Positions 1 through 5,236 of a DNA stretch of 5,236 nucleotides are shown here, piece by piece; the stretch's first letter is position 1; every line of letters begins with the position of its first letter. The position numbers and the translations under genes are program-made. The stretch comes from CAYOYK01 sp964408185 (GTDB taxonomy: Bacteria; Bacillota; Clostridia; Christensenellales; Aristaeellaceae). Where the stretch lies: assembly GCA_964408185.1 (NCBI GenBank), contig CAYOYK010000101.1:1-5236 (forward strand). The letters are read 5' to 3'. Under the pieces are notes generated by a model that saw nothing but the letters and a program-made list of their open reading frames with translations, was not told the DNA's origin and did no database searches.

Positions 1-650
1 CGCCCGCGGGCAGCGACCTGAAGACCATCGTGTACTCCGTGAACGAGAACACGCTGACCAAGGCTGACAAGATCATCAGCGCCGCCAGCTGCACCACCAA
101 CTGCCTCGCGCCCATGACCAAGGTGCTCAACGACACCTATCCCATCCAGAGCGGCATCATGACCACCGTGCACGCCTACACCGGCGACCAGATGGTCTTG
201 GACGGCCCGCACCGCAAGGGCGACCTCCGTCGTGCCCGCGCCGCCGCGCAGAACATCGTGCCCAACAGCACCGGCGCTGCCAAGGCCATCGGCCTGGTCA
301 TCCCGGAGCTCAACGGCAAGCTGATCGGCTCCGCGCAGCGCGTGCCCGTGTGCACCGGCTCCACCACCATCCTCGTGGCCGTCGTCAAGGGCAAGGATGT
401 CACCAAGGATTCCGTCAACGCCGCCATGAAGGCCGCCGCCAGCGAGAGCTACGGCTACAACGAGGAGCAGATCGTCTCCTCCGATGTCATCGGCATGCGC
501 TTCGGCTCCCTGTTTGACAGCACCCAGACCATGGTCGCCAAGATCGACGACGATACCTATCAGGTGCAGGTGGTCAGCTGGTACGACAACGAGAACAGCT
601 ACACCAGCCAGATGGTCCGCACCATCAAGTACTTCGCCGAGCTGGGCTGA
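1..650 (+). CDS. gap: Glyceraldehyde-3-phosphate dehydrogenase, 3' part (partial, starts before the window)
   Basis: This is the C-terminal portion of the glycolytic enzyme that oxidises and phosphorylates glyceraldehyde-3-phosphate to 1,3-bisphosphoglycerate with NAD+ in the cytosol. The frame is open from the first complete codon at position 3, so the gene enters from outside; GTG at 30 is only an internal Val. About 215 residues are present of the usual 330-340, so most of the N-terminal NAD-binding domain is missing. The active-site ASCTTNC is at 84-104, with the nucleophilic Cys codon at 90-92. The catalytic His (TTVHAYTGDQ, codon 171-173) lies 27 residues later, the exact Cys149/His176 spacing of the family. 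Other hallmarks are KGDLRRARAA, NSTGAAKAIG, SAQRVPV and the C-terminal WYDNENSYTSQM. One small oddity is VPVCTGSTT, where Pro is common at the Cys position. It stops with TGA at 648-650 and is followed by its own terminator, so it is not joined to the next operon. Identification is very secure. Confidence 0.98.
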   Translation, partial: PAGSDLKTIVYSVNENTLTKADKIISAASCTTNCLAPMTKVLNDTYPIQSGIMTTVHAYTGDQMVLDGPHRKGDLRRARAAAQNIVPNSTGAAKAIGLVIPELNGKLIGSAQRVPVCTGSTTILVAVVKGKDVTKDSVNAAMKAAASESYGYNEEQIVSSDVIGMRFGSLFDSTQTMVAKIDDDTYQVQVVSWYDNENSYTSQMVRTIKYFAELG

Positions 651-698
651 GCGCATCGCTTAGCGCACCGCGCGGGGAACTGAAAACGGAAACGTTTG

Positions 699-740
699 CC
701 CCCTTCCCTCCGGCACGCCGGGCGGAAGGGGGTTTTGTCT
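699..740 (+). terminator. Rho-independent terminator of gap
   Basis: A 9-bp outer stem CCCCCTTCC (699-707) pairs with GGAAGGGGG (724-732). After one C-C mismatch and a T-G wobble, an inner stem CCGG/CCGG (710-713/718-721) closes a CACG tetraloop. It is followed directly by TTTT at 733-736 and then GTCT. It lies about 50 bases past the gap stop and ahead of the next promoter, so it separates the glycolytic transcript from the gntR-pepF-cca unit. Confidence 0.93.
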
Positions 741-751
741 GCCGCAATGGG

Positions 752-780
752 TTGACAATCCGCCCCCGATAGTTTAGTAT
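752..780 (+). promoter_or_regulatory. Sigma-A-type promoter of the gntR-pepF-cca operon
   Basis: A perfect -35 box TTGACA (752-757) is separated by exactly 17 bases from TAGTAT (775-780), a 4/6 match to the -10 consensus. Transcription would start near 787, leaving a leader of about 27 bases before the ATG at 814. It is placed right after the gap terminator and is the only good promoter seen ahead of the three close-packed genes. The -10 box is embedded in a palindrome listed separately, which suggests repression by steric block. Confidence 0.8.
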
Positions 781-793
781 ACAAAATACAAAA
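773..793. promoter_or_regulatory. Putative GntR/FCD operator overlapping the -10 box
   Basis: TTTAGTATACAAAA (773-786) is a 14-base inverted repeat centred on GTATAC with a single mismatched pair (A776/A783). FadR-subfamily GntR regulators are known to bind short palindromes built on GT...AC half-sites flanked by T and A runs, so this fits autoregulation by the protein encoded just downstream. The right half is followed by a second copy of its arm: TACAAAA occurs twice in exact tandem (780-786 and 787-793), which could extend the site. The structure is seen directly; the protein that binds it is inferred. Confidence 0.55.
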
Positions 794-813
794 GAAGTAC
801 AGGGGGCTGCGCA

Positions 814-1503
814 ATGAACGGCGACCGACTGACAACCACGGTGGAAAGCAAGCCAATCCGAGAGATCGCTTACGAGACGCTCAAGCGAGCCATCATCAAC
901 GGCGATATTCCCGCGGGCAGCCGCATTGTGGAGACCGAGTATGCCGATCGCCTGCACATCAGCCGCACGCCGCTGCGCGAGGCGCTGCGCAAGCTGGAGC
1001 GCGACGGGCTGGTGGAGTATGTGCTGCGCCGGGGCGTGGTGGTGCGCGCCTTTACCCTGGAGGACGTGGAGGAGATCTACACCATCCGCAACGCGCTGGA
1101 GCTGCTCACGCCCGCCGCCATCATTCAAAACGCCACGGCCGAGGATATCCGCAGCCTGCGTGAAAAGCTGCGGCGCATGGACGGCATGGTCGAAAGCGGC
1201 GACGTGGAGGGCCTCAGTCCGCTGGCCCGTTCCTTCCACGCGGAGCTGACCGCGATCTCCGGCATGACCCGCGTGCTCCGCGTGATCGAAAGCCAAGACG
1301 AGTATATCAACCGCTTCTCGGCCATTTCCATCGCCGCCGAGGACCGCCGTTCCGCCGCCCATCAGGAGCATTACAAGCTGGTGGACTATGTGGAGCAAAA
1401 GGACGTGGAGGGGCTGGAAAGCCTGATGCGCTCTCATATTGAGCGCAGCAAGCAAAAGTGCGTCTCCGCGCTGGCCGCGACGCGCTTCAACCACCGCAAG
1501 TAA
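814..1503 (+). CDS. GntR-family transcriptional regulator, FadR/FCD subfamily
   Basis: A 229-residue cytosolic DNA-binding regulator. Start ATG 814 has a strong Shine-Dalgarno AGGGGG at 801-806, seven bases upstream. Residues about 13-80 form the N-terminal winged helix: AYETLKRAIINGDIPAG, the recognition helix around ISRTPLREALRKLERDGLV (49-67) and the wing RRGVVVRAF (72-80). Residues about 84-215 match the all-helical FCD effector domain. Three His residues at the usual metal-site positions are present: His142 (SFHAEL), His186 (QEHYKL) and His208 (RSHIERS). The Asp normally four residues before the first His is replaced by Ala138, so metal or effector binding may be altered. FCD regulators usually sense small organic acids, amino acids or sugar acids; the ligand cannot be told from sequence. 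It is first in an operon, 28 bases ahead of the peptidase gene, with a likely operator in its own promoter, so autoregulation is probable. The subfamily is secure; the regulated function is unknown. Confidence 0.93.
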   Translation: MNGDRLTTTVESKPIREIAYETLKRAIINGDIPAGSRIVETEYADRLHISRTPLREALRKLERDGLVEYVLRRGVVVRAFTLEDVEEIYTIRNALELLTPAAIIQNATAEDIRSLREKLRRMDGMVESGDVEGLSPLARSFHAELTAISGMTRVLRVIESQDEYINRFSAISIAAEDRRSAAHQEHYKLVDYVEQKDVEGLESLMRSHIERSKQKCVSALAATRFNHRK

Positions 1504-1517
1504 CCAAATCATCAAAT

Positions 1518-1523
1518 AGGGAG
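1518..1523 (+). promoter_or_regulatory. Ribosome binding site that decides the peptidase start
   Basis: AGGGAG lies eight bases before TTG 1532. The upstream in-frame GTG at 1523 overlaps this site and so cannot be its start, and the first in-frame ATG (1544) is 20 bases away, which is too far. The site therefore favours the TTG. Confidence 0.7.
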
Positions 1524-1531
1524 TGTTTGCT

Positions 1532-3301
1532 TTGGATTCTTCTATGACTTGGGATTTGACCCCGTACTATCAGAGCTTCGACGACCCCGCTCTGCGCGCC
1601 GATATCGACCGCGTCCACGTCCTCCTCGCCGAGGGCGAGGCCCTCGCCAAGAGCGAGACGGACGACGTGCGCTTTTTGGAGTGCTGCATCCATTTGCAGG
1701 AGGAGCTGTCCGCCAAGCTCGACCGCGCTTACAGCTACGCTCAGCTCACCCTCGCCACCGATACCAACAACGAGCCCGCTTTCCGCATCGTAGACGAGCT
1801 GGGCAACCTGATGGTGGACGTGCAGGTGCTGTCCAGCGCCTTCACCCGCCGCGTCGGCGCGATCGGCGAGCTGGAGGGCTGTATCGCCAAGAGCGAGCTG
1901 CTTACGACGCACGCGTTCTTCCTGCGGGAGTGCAAGGAGCAGGCCGCCCACATGATGGACGAGAGCCTCGAAAAATGGATGCTCCGCATGAGCCTGTCCG
2001 GCGGCGACGCGTTCAGCAAGCTGCGGGATAAGCTGATGGGCACGCTGACCGCCACACTCGACGACAAGGAGCTGCCCCTGCCCGCCGTGCGCGGCATGGC
2101 CTACGATCCCGATCCGGACGTTCGCAAGAAGGCCTACGAGGCCGAGCTCGCCTGCTACAAGAAGGTGGATACCGCCATGGCGTTCTGCCTCGCGGGCATC
2201 AAGGGCGAGGCCATCACCGTGTGCGAGGCCAAGCACTATCCCGACGTGCTCACCGAGCAGCTGGACGAGAGCCGCATGGATCACGAAACGCTGGACGCGA
2301 TGCTGACCGCCATGAAGGAGTACCTGCCCGCGTTCCGCCGCTATCTGCGCAAAAAGGGCGAGCTGCTGGGCCACAAGGACGGCCTGCCGTTTTACGATCT
2401 GTTTGCGCCCGTGGGCGAGAGCAGCCTGCGCTACACCGTGGAGGAGGCCCGCGCGCTGCTGATTCAGGTCTTTGGCGATGTGAGCCCGGACATGGGCGCG
2501 TTTATGCAGCACGCCTTCGACAGCCGCTGGATCGACATGTTCCCCAAGGAAGGCAAGGAGGGCGGCGCGTTCTGCGCCGGCAACCACGAGATGGACTTCA
2601 GCCGCGTGCTGACCAACTTTGTGGGCAGCTTCAGCGATGTGAGCACGCTCGCGCACGAGCTGGGCCACGCTTGGCACAACCGCTGCATGAAGGACGTGCC
2701 CGCCCTGCTGTGCGACGAGCCCATGCCGCTGGCTGAGACGGCCTCCATTTTTAACGAAACGATGCTCAGCCACGTCGTCCGCTCCACCGCCAAGGAGAGC
2801 GAACGCCTGCCCCTGCTGGAAAACAGCCTGATGGAGTCCACGCAGGTCATCGTAGATATTTACAGCCGCTACCTGTTTGAAAGCAAGGTGTTTGCCGAGC
2901 GCAAGACCCACACGCCCAGCGTGGAGGAGCTCAACCAGTGGATGCTGGACGCGCAGGAGGAAGCCTACGGCGACGGGCTGGACAAGCAGATCCGCCACCC
3001 CTATATGTGGGTGAACAAGAGCCACTACTACAACGTGGGCCTGCATTTCTATAACTTCCCCTACGCGTTTGGGCTGCTGTTTGGGTTGGGCGTTTTTGCC
3101 AAGTACAAGGAGCAGGGCGCGGCCTTCCTGCCGCAGTACAACGCCCTGCTGGCCCGCTGCGGCAGCGCCAAGGTAGCCGATGTGGCCGCGAGCGTCGGCA
3201 TCGACGTGCGCAGCGCGGACTACTGGCGCAGCGCGCTGGAGATCATCAAGGCCGAGGCGGATGAGTTCTGCCGGCTTGCCGACCAGCACATGGCCAAGTA
3301 A
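1532..3301 (+). CDS. pepF: M3-family zinc oligoendopeptidase (PepF-like)
   Basis: A 589-residue cytosolic metallopeptidase that cleaves short peptides internally, a role in peptide recycling or nutrition. The zinc motif is HELGH: His375, catalytic Glu376 and His379 (codons 2654-2668). The third ligand is most likely Glu402 in LAETASIFNE. The downstream substrate-binding block is also present: HYYNVG at 498-503, then HFYNFPYAFG (505-514) with family-typical Tyr507 and Tyr511. Length fits the pepF/M3B clade (about 560-610). The N-terminal third corresponds to the helical oligopeptidase-F domain and the rest to the peptidase M3 domain. No signal peptide or membrane segment is seen. TTG 1532 is chosen because of the AGGGAG at 1518-1523. 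The gene follows the GntR-type gene by 28 bases and the nucleotidyltransferase ATG comes three bases after its TAA, so all three are probably co-transcribed. Family is secure; exact substrate range is not known. Confidence 0.95.
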   Translation: MDSSMTWDLTPYYQSFDDPALRADIDRVHVLLAEGEALAKSETDDVRFLECCIHLQEELSAKLDRAYSYAQLTLATDTNNEPAFRIVDELGNLMVDVQVLSSAFTRRVGAIGELEGCIAKSELLTTHAFFLRECKEQAAHMMDESLEKWMLRMSLSGGDAFSKLRDKLMGTLTATLDDKELPLPAVRGMAYDPDPDVRKKAYEAELACYKKVDTAMAFCLAGIKGEAITVCEAKHYPDVLTEQLDESRMDHETLDAMLTAMKEYLPAFRRYLRKKGELLGHKDGLPFYDLFAPVGESSLRYTVEEARALLIQVFGDVSPDMGAFMQHAFDSRWIDMFPKEGKEGGAFCAGNHEMDFSRVLTNFVGSFSDVSTLAHELGHAWHNRCMKDVPALLCDEPMPLAETASIFNETMLSHVVRSTAKESERLPLLENSLMESTQVIVDIYSRYLFESKVFAERKTHTPSVEELNQWMLDAQEEAYGDGLDKQIRHPYMWVNKSHYYNVGLHFYNFPYAFGLLFGLGVFAKYKEQGAAFLPQYNALLARCGSAKVADVAASVGIDVRSADYWRSALEIIKAEADEFCRLADQHMAK

Positions 3302-3304
3302 CGC

Positions 3305-4684
3305 ATGAGCGACGAAGCTCGTTTTCTGCCGCAGAGCGCGCCGTCGGGGGCGTCCCCGATGGCGGCTCTGTATGCCCGCGCGCCGTGGCTGCCAGCCTTG
3401 GCGCGCGTTTTCGACGCGGCCGATACCGCGCTGTACGCCGTGGGCGGCGCGGTGCGAAACACCCTAATGAACATCCCCTTGAGCGATCTCGACGTATGCG
3501 GCCCCGCGCGGCCGGAGGCTGTGCTTGCCCTGTGCGAGGGCACGCCCGTGCGCGCGGTGCTGCGCGAGGCGCACTTCGGCTCCGTGGAGCTGCACTGGGC
3601 CGATGCGTTCGGCCGACACATGGCCGAGTACACCACCTTTCGCTTTGACAGCTATCGCGGCGGGCATCGGCCTGACGCTGTTCGCTTCACGACCGACCTT
3701 GCGGTGGATGCGACCCGGCGGGATTTCTCCGTCAATGCGCTCTATTGCCCGCTGCACGCGGACGCGCCCGGCGCGGTGATCGATCCGACGGGCGGGCTGG
3801 CCCACCTACGCGCGGGCGTGCTGTATACCGTGACCGACGATCCCGACCGTGTGCTTGCGGACGACGGCCTGCGCATCCTGCGCATGGCGCGCTTTGAGGC
3901 CGAGCTGGGGCTGACCCCCTCGCCCGCGCTGATCGACAGCGCCGCGCGCCACGCCGCCCTGCTGGATGGCATTTACCCGGAGCGCCTGCACGAGGAGCTG
4001 CGCAAGCTGCTTCTGTCCGACGCGCGCTACCCCGATCTGCCCCGGCCCGGCCCCGCGACGCTGTGCGGCCTGCGCACGCTGCGCGAGACCAACGCTTTTG
4101 ACCGCTTGTTTGCCCCGCTTGCCTATGACGACGCGGCCGCCTCCGCACTGCACCTCTGCCGCGAGCCGGAGGGCGTATCGCCCATGGCGGGCCGCGTAGC
4201 GTTGCTGTTTGCCCGCGCGGAGGCGACCGCGCTGGACGGCGTGCTGACGCGCCTCAAGCTCTCCCGTGCCGACCACGATCAGGCTCTGGCCCTGCACGCG
4301 CTGCAAGCGCGGCTGCTGGCCGCCGACCTGCCCATCTTCAGCGCGGCCCGCGCGGGACTGCCCGCCCTGCGGCATTGCCAGAGCGCGCTGCACGCGCTCG
4401 CGCGGACGGATGCGGCGGCGCGGGGGCAAGTATCCTCCGCCGCCCGCTTGGCGGACGAGCTGGCCGCTCGGCTGCAAGCGCCCGGCATGCCGCTGACGCT
4501 GCGCGACCTCGCCGTGAACGGCACGGACATCAAGCCCCTTTGCGCAGGCCTGCCCGCGCGGGCCATCGGCGACACGCTGGAGGCCCTGTGGCGGGATGTG
4601 ATCGCGGGGGCTTGCGCCAACGAGCGCGAGGCGCTGCTGGCGCGGGCGCAGGCACAGGCGCAAACCAACAAGCCAAAAGAGTAA
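3305..4684 (+). CDS. cca: CCA tRNA nucleotidyltransferase / poly(A) polymerase family protein (class II)
   Basis: Encodes 459 residues. The family adds or repairs the 3' CCA of tRNA from CTP and ATP; a minority of members are poly(A) polymerases. The nucleotidyltransferase head shows VGGAVRN (46-52), the catalytic acidic pair in SDLDV (Asp61, Asp63), ATRRDFSVNAL (136-146), IDPTGG (159-164), DDGLRILRMARF (186-197) and PERLHEELRKLL (225-236). The C-terminus resembles the Bacillus-type CCA-enzyme tail: LRDLAVNGTDI near 399-409 and NEREALL at 439-445. No HD phosphohydrolase domain is visible. Two positions differ from the common pattern: Asn52 where Asp is usual (VRD), and DDGLR where the nucleotide-selecting motif is normally EDxxR. 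The 459-residue length is longer than the roughly 400 of the Bacillus enzyme. ATG 3305 lies three bases after the peptidase stop with no clear Shine-Dalgarno, suggesting translational coupling; ATG 3359, preceded by GGGGG at 3346-3350, is a plausible alternative that removes 18 unconserved residues. Family is secure; CCA addition is the likelier activity. Confidence 0.9.
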   Translation: MSDEARFLPQSAPSGASPMAALYARAPWLPALARVFDAADTALYAVGGAVRNTLMNIPLSDLDVCGPARPEAVLALCEGTPVRAVLREAHFGSVELHWADAFGRHMAEYTTFRFDSYRGGHRPDAVRFTTDLAVDATRRDFSVNALYCPLHADAPGAVIDPTGGLAHLRAGVLYTVTDDPDRVLADDGLRILRMARFEAELGLTPSPALIDSAARHAALLDGIYPERLHEELRKLLLSDARYPDLPRPGPATLCGLRTLRETNAFDRLFAPLAYDDAAASALHLCREPEGVSPMAGRVALLFARAEATALDGVLTRLKLSRADHDQALALHALQARLLAADLPIFSAARAGLPALRHCQSALHALARTDAAARGQVSSAARLADELAARLQAPGMPLTLRDLAVNGTDIKPLCAGLPARAIGDTLEALWRDVIAGACANEREALLARAQAQAQTNKPKE

Positions 4685-4726
4685 CTGCGCGCGGCGTGTG
4701 TCTCCGTTCGGCACTCCGCGCAGCAA

Positions 4727-4761
4727 AACAGACCCACAGGCCTACGGCCTGTGGGTCTGTT
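4727..4761. terminator. Perfect 16-bp hairpin downstream of cca
   Basis: AACAGACCCACAGGCC (4727-4742) pairs without mismatch with its complement at 4746-4761 across a TAC loop. It lies 42 bases after the cca stop and is the only strong candidate for ending the operon transcript. The + strand has only TT at the foot followed by GCG, so there is no good U-tract. Read on the minus strand the stem is followed by TTTT (4728-4725), a better intrinsic terminator. It may therefore act on both strands or have been built for leftward transcription. Confidence 0.7.
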
Positions 4762-4765
4762 GCGT

Positions 4766-4850
4766 CAGGGGATGAAGGCAGCGAAGGCAGGCGGCAAGGC
4801 TGGCGGAAAGCAGGCAGCAAGGGTAGCGGCAGGGCAAGCAGAAGGCTGGC
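4766..4850. repeat. Purine-rich low-complexity tract
   Basis: About 85 bases made almost wholly of A, G and scattered C, with only a handful of T, in which words such as GAAGGC, GGCAGC and GGCAAG recur. The 10-mer AAGGCTGGCG occurs exactly twice, at 4796-4805 and 4842-4851. It sits between the cca hairpin and the recognisable part of the integrase remnant, so it may be the scar of the rearrangement that removed the rest of that gene. No coding function can be supported. Confidence 0.45.
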
Positions 4851-5045
4851 GTAGAACGCAACCCATTCGACGGTAAGGGTTTTCATGGACTGAGGAGGCA
4901 TCTGGCGCATGGACTGCTAAGAACAGGGGTGCCCCCAACAACCATTTCGCAAATTCTTTGTCATACGGATGTAGGTTCCGTGCGTCAATACTTGGTGTTG
5001 GATGTGAAAGAGCTGAAGGAATTCTTTGCCCGAATAACAAGGTAG
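4827..5045 (+). pseudogene. C-terminal remnant of a tyrosine recombinase / phage-type integrase
   Basis: One + frame from 4827 to the TAG at 5043-5045 encodes 72 residues that read as the end of a tyrosine recombinase catalytic domain. Numbered from 4827: KAG at 6-8, DGKGFHGLRR at 15-24 with the catalytic His20 and Arg23 (codons 4884 and 4893), LLRTGVPPTTISQIL at 30-44, LCHTD with the second His at 46 (codon 4962; Gly is usual where Cys45 stands), and QYLVLD with the nucleophilic Tyr55 (codon 4989). Spacing between these motifs is right for the family. The frame is closed upstream by TAG at 4824-4826; no start codon with a ribosome site, and none of the N-terminal DNA-binding domains or first catalytic Arg, is present. 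A whole enzyme has about 300-400 residues. It is thus a 5'-truncated relic, with homology clear from about 4842. Transcription and function are not expected. Open reading frames on the opposite strand here are shadows of it. Confidence 0.82.
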
Positions 5046-5186
5046 TGGGGATGTAATCGAAAATGTGCAATATGGAAGGAAAAAGTTATATCATCTATTT
5101 CCGATCGGACAGATGATATGCTGCGCACGGAGCATGCAGATTAAAGCACGACATCGTTCTCTTTAAAAAATGTGAGCTCTCCTAGA
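5046..5186. other. AT-richer intergenic stretch with a 9-bp hairpin
   Basis: No gene is recognised here. ATATCATCT (5088-5096) pairs perfectly with AGATGATAT (5111-5119). The 14-base loop contains the self-complementary CCGATCGG (5101-5108). It is followed at once by a smaller hairpin ATGCT/AGCAT (5118-5122/5131-5135). No U-tract follows, so it is not a standard terminator, and it lies upstream of the promoter at 5187, so it cannot be part of that leader. It could be an operator, a recombination site belonging to the lost element, or chance. Base composition is clearly less GC-rich than in positions 1-4860. Confidence 0.4.
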
Positions 5187-5233
5187 TTGTGTCGACAAAA
5201 GAAATGTGGTATTATAGAGAAAATAGGTAGGGG
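5187..5233 (+). promoter_or_regulatory. Extended -10 promoter and Shine-Dalgarno-like sequence for a gene beyond the window
   Basis: TATTAT (5210-5215) matches 5/6 of the -10 consensus and is preceded by TGG (5207-5209), giving an extended -10. TTGTGT (5187-5192) stands 17 bases upstream as a weak -35. The overlapping TGTCGACA (5190-5197) is an 8-base palindrome that could bind a regulator. AGGTAGGGG (5225-5233) resembles a ribosome site, which would place a start codon just past the window end. Because transcription would begin at about 5222, the leader would be very short or the ribosome site may lie further on. Confidence 0.5.
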
Positions 5234-5236
5234 ATC

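Noticed and set aside
625..1515. 296-codon minus-strand frame opposite the GntR gene
   Set aside because: Shadow of the regulator. It also runs through the gap terminator and the promoter, and has no recognisable domain.
1487..3289. 600-codon open frame on the minus strand opposite the peptidase gene
   Set aside because: It is the antisense shadow of a GC-rich gene whose + strand has the HELGH motif, the right length and a ribosome site. The minus product is a His/Ala/Val/Gln-rich sequence with no family resemblance.
3806..4726. 306-codon minus-strand frame opposite cca
   Set aside because: Arg/Gly/Ala/Gln-rich shadow of a gene whose + strand motifs are clear.
4375..4854. 159-codon + frame overlapping the end of cca and the hairpin
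   Set aside because: Out-of-frame overlap with cca, Arg/Gly/Ala-rich, and without a family signature.
4772..4876. 34-codon + strand frame with an Ala/Gly/Lys-rich product
   Set aside because: The ATG is directly abutted by AGGGG with no spacing, and the composition merely mirrors the purine-rich tract.
4765..5070. 101-codon minus-strand frame ending just before the hairpin with a minus-side T run
   Set aside because: The position next to a minus-oriented terminator is tempting, but most of it is antisense to the integrase remnant, its C-terminal part is low complexity, and no good ribosome site or promoter was seen.
5046..5236. Possible riboswitch or structured RNA leader
   Set aside because: No known riboswitch core was recognised, and the hairpins lie upstream of the predicted transcription start.
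1..5236. CRISPR array, tRNA, rRNA or intact insertion sequence
   Set aside because: No regularly spaced repeats, cloverleaf, rRNA-like segment, or transposase with terminal repeats was seen on either strand.

Overview
The window reads as a stretch of GC-rich chromosome from a low-lying Firmicutes lineage, most likely a gut-type Clostridia (an Oscillospirales- or Christensenellales-like genome). The basis is a Firmicutes-style GAPDH, strong purine Shine-Dalgarno sites, an M3-family oligoendopeptidase and a Bacillus-type CCA-adding enzyme C-terminus. Species or genus cannot be fixed from the sequence alone.

Layout. Positions 1-650 hold the 3' two thirds of a glyceraldehyde-3-phosphate dehydrogenase gene, closed by a strong intrinsic terminator (699-736). 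A new transcription unit then starts with a good sigma-A-type promoter (752-780). Its -10 box lies inside a near-perfect GTATAC-centred palindrome, the usual kind of operator for FadR-type GntR regulators. The unit contains three genes on the + strand with almost no spacing: a GntR/FCD regulator (814-1503), an M3 (PepF-like) oligoendopeptidase (1532-3301, TTG start) and a class II CCA-adding / poly(A)-polymerase-family nucleotidyltransferase (3305-4684). No terminator is visible between them, so they probably form one operon under autoregulation by the first gene. A perfect 16-bp hairpin (4727-4761) follows the last gene.

The last 550 bases have no intact gene. They hold a purine-rich, T-poor tract (about 4766-4850). 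Next comes the decayed C-terminal end of a tyrosine recombinase/integrase on the + strand (about 4827-5045), recognised from its HxLRR, LxH and catalytic Tyr motifs; it is too short and N-terminally broken to be a working gene. Finally there is an AT-richer stretch (5046-5236) with a hairpin, an extended -10 promoter and a Shine-Dalgarno-like sequence pointing to a gene that begins beyond the window. The drop in GC and the recombinase remnant mark the edge of an old mobile insertion next to the core gene block.

No CRISPR array, tRNA, rRNA or intact transposase was seen. No clearly new biological system was found. The points most worth following are the integrase remnant, the operator in the operon promoter, the unusual residues in the nucleotidyltransferase motifs, and the shared transcription of a peptidase with a tRNA-maturation enzyme under a metabolite-type regulator.
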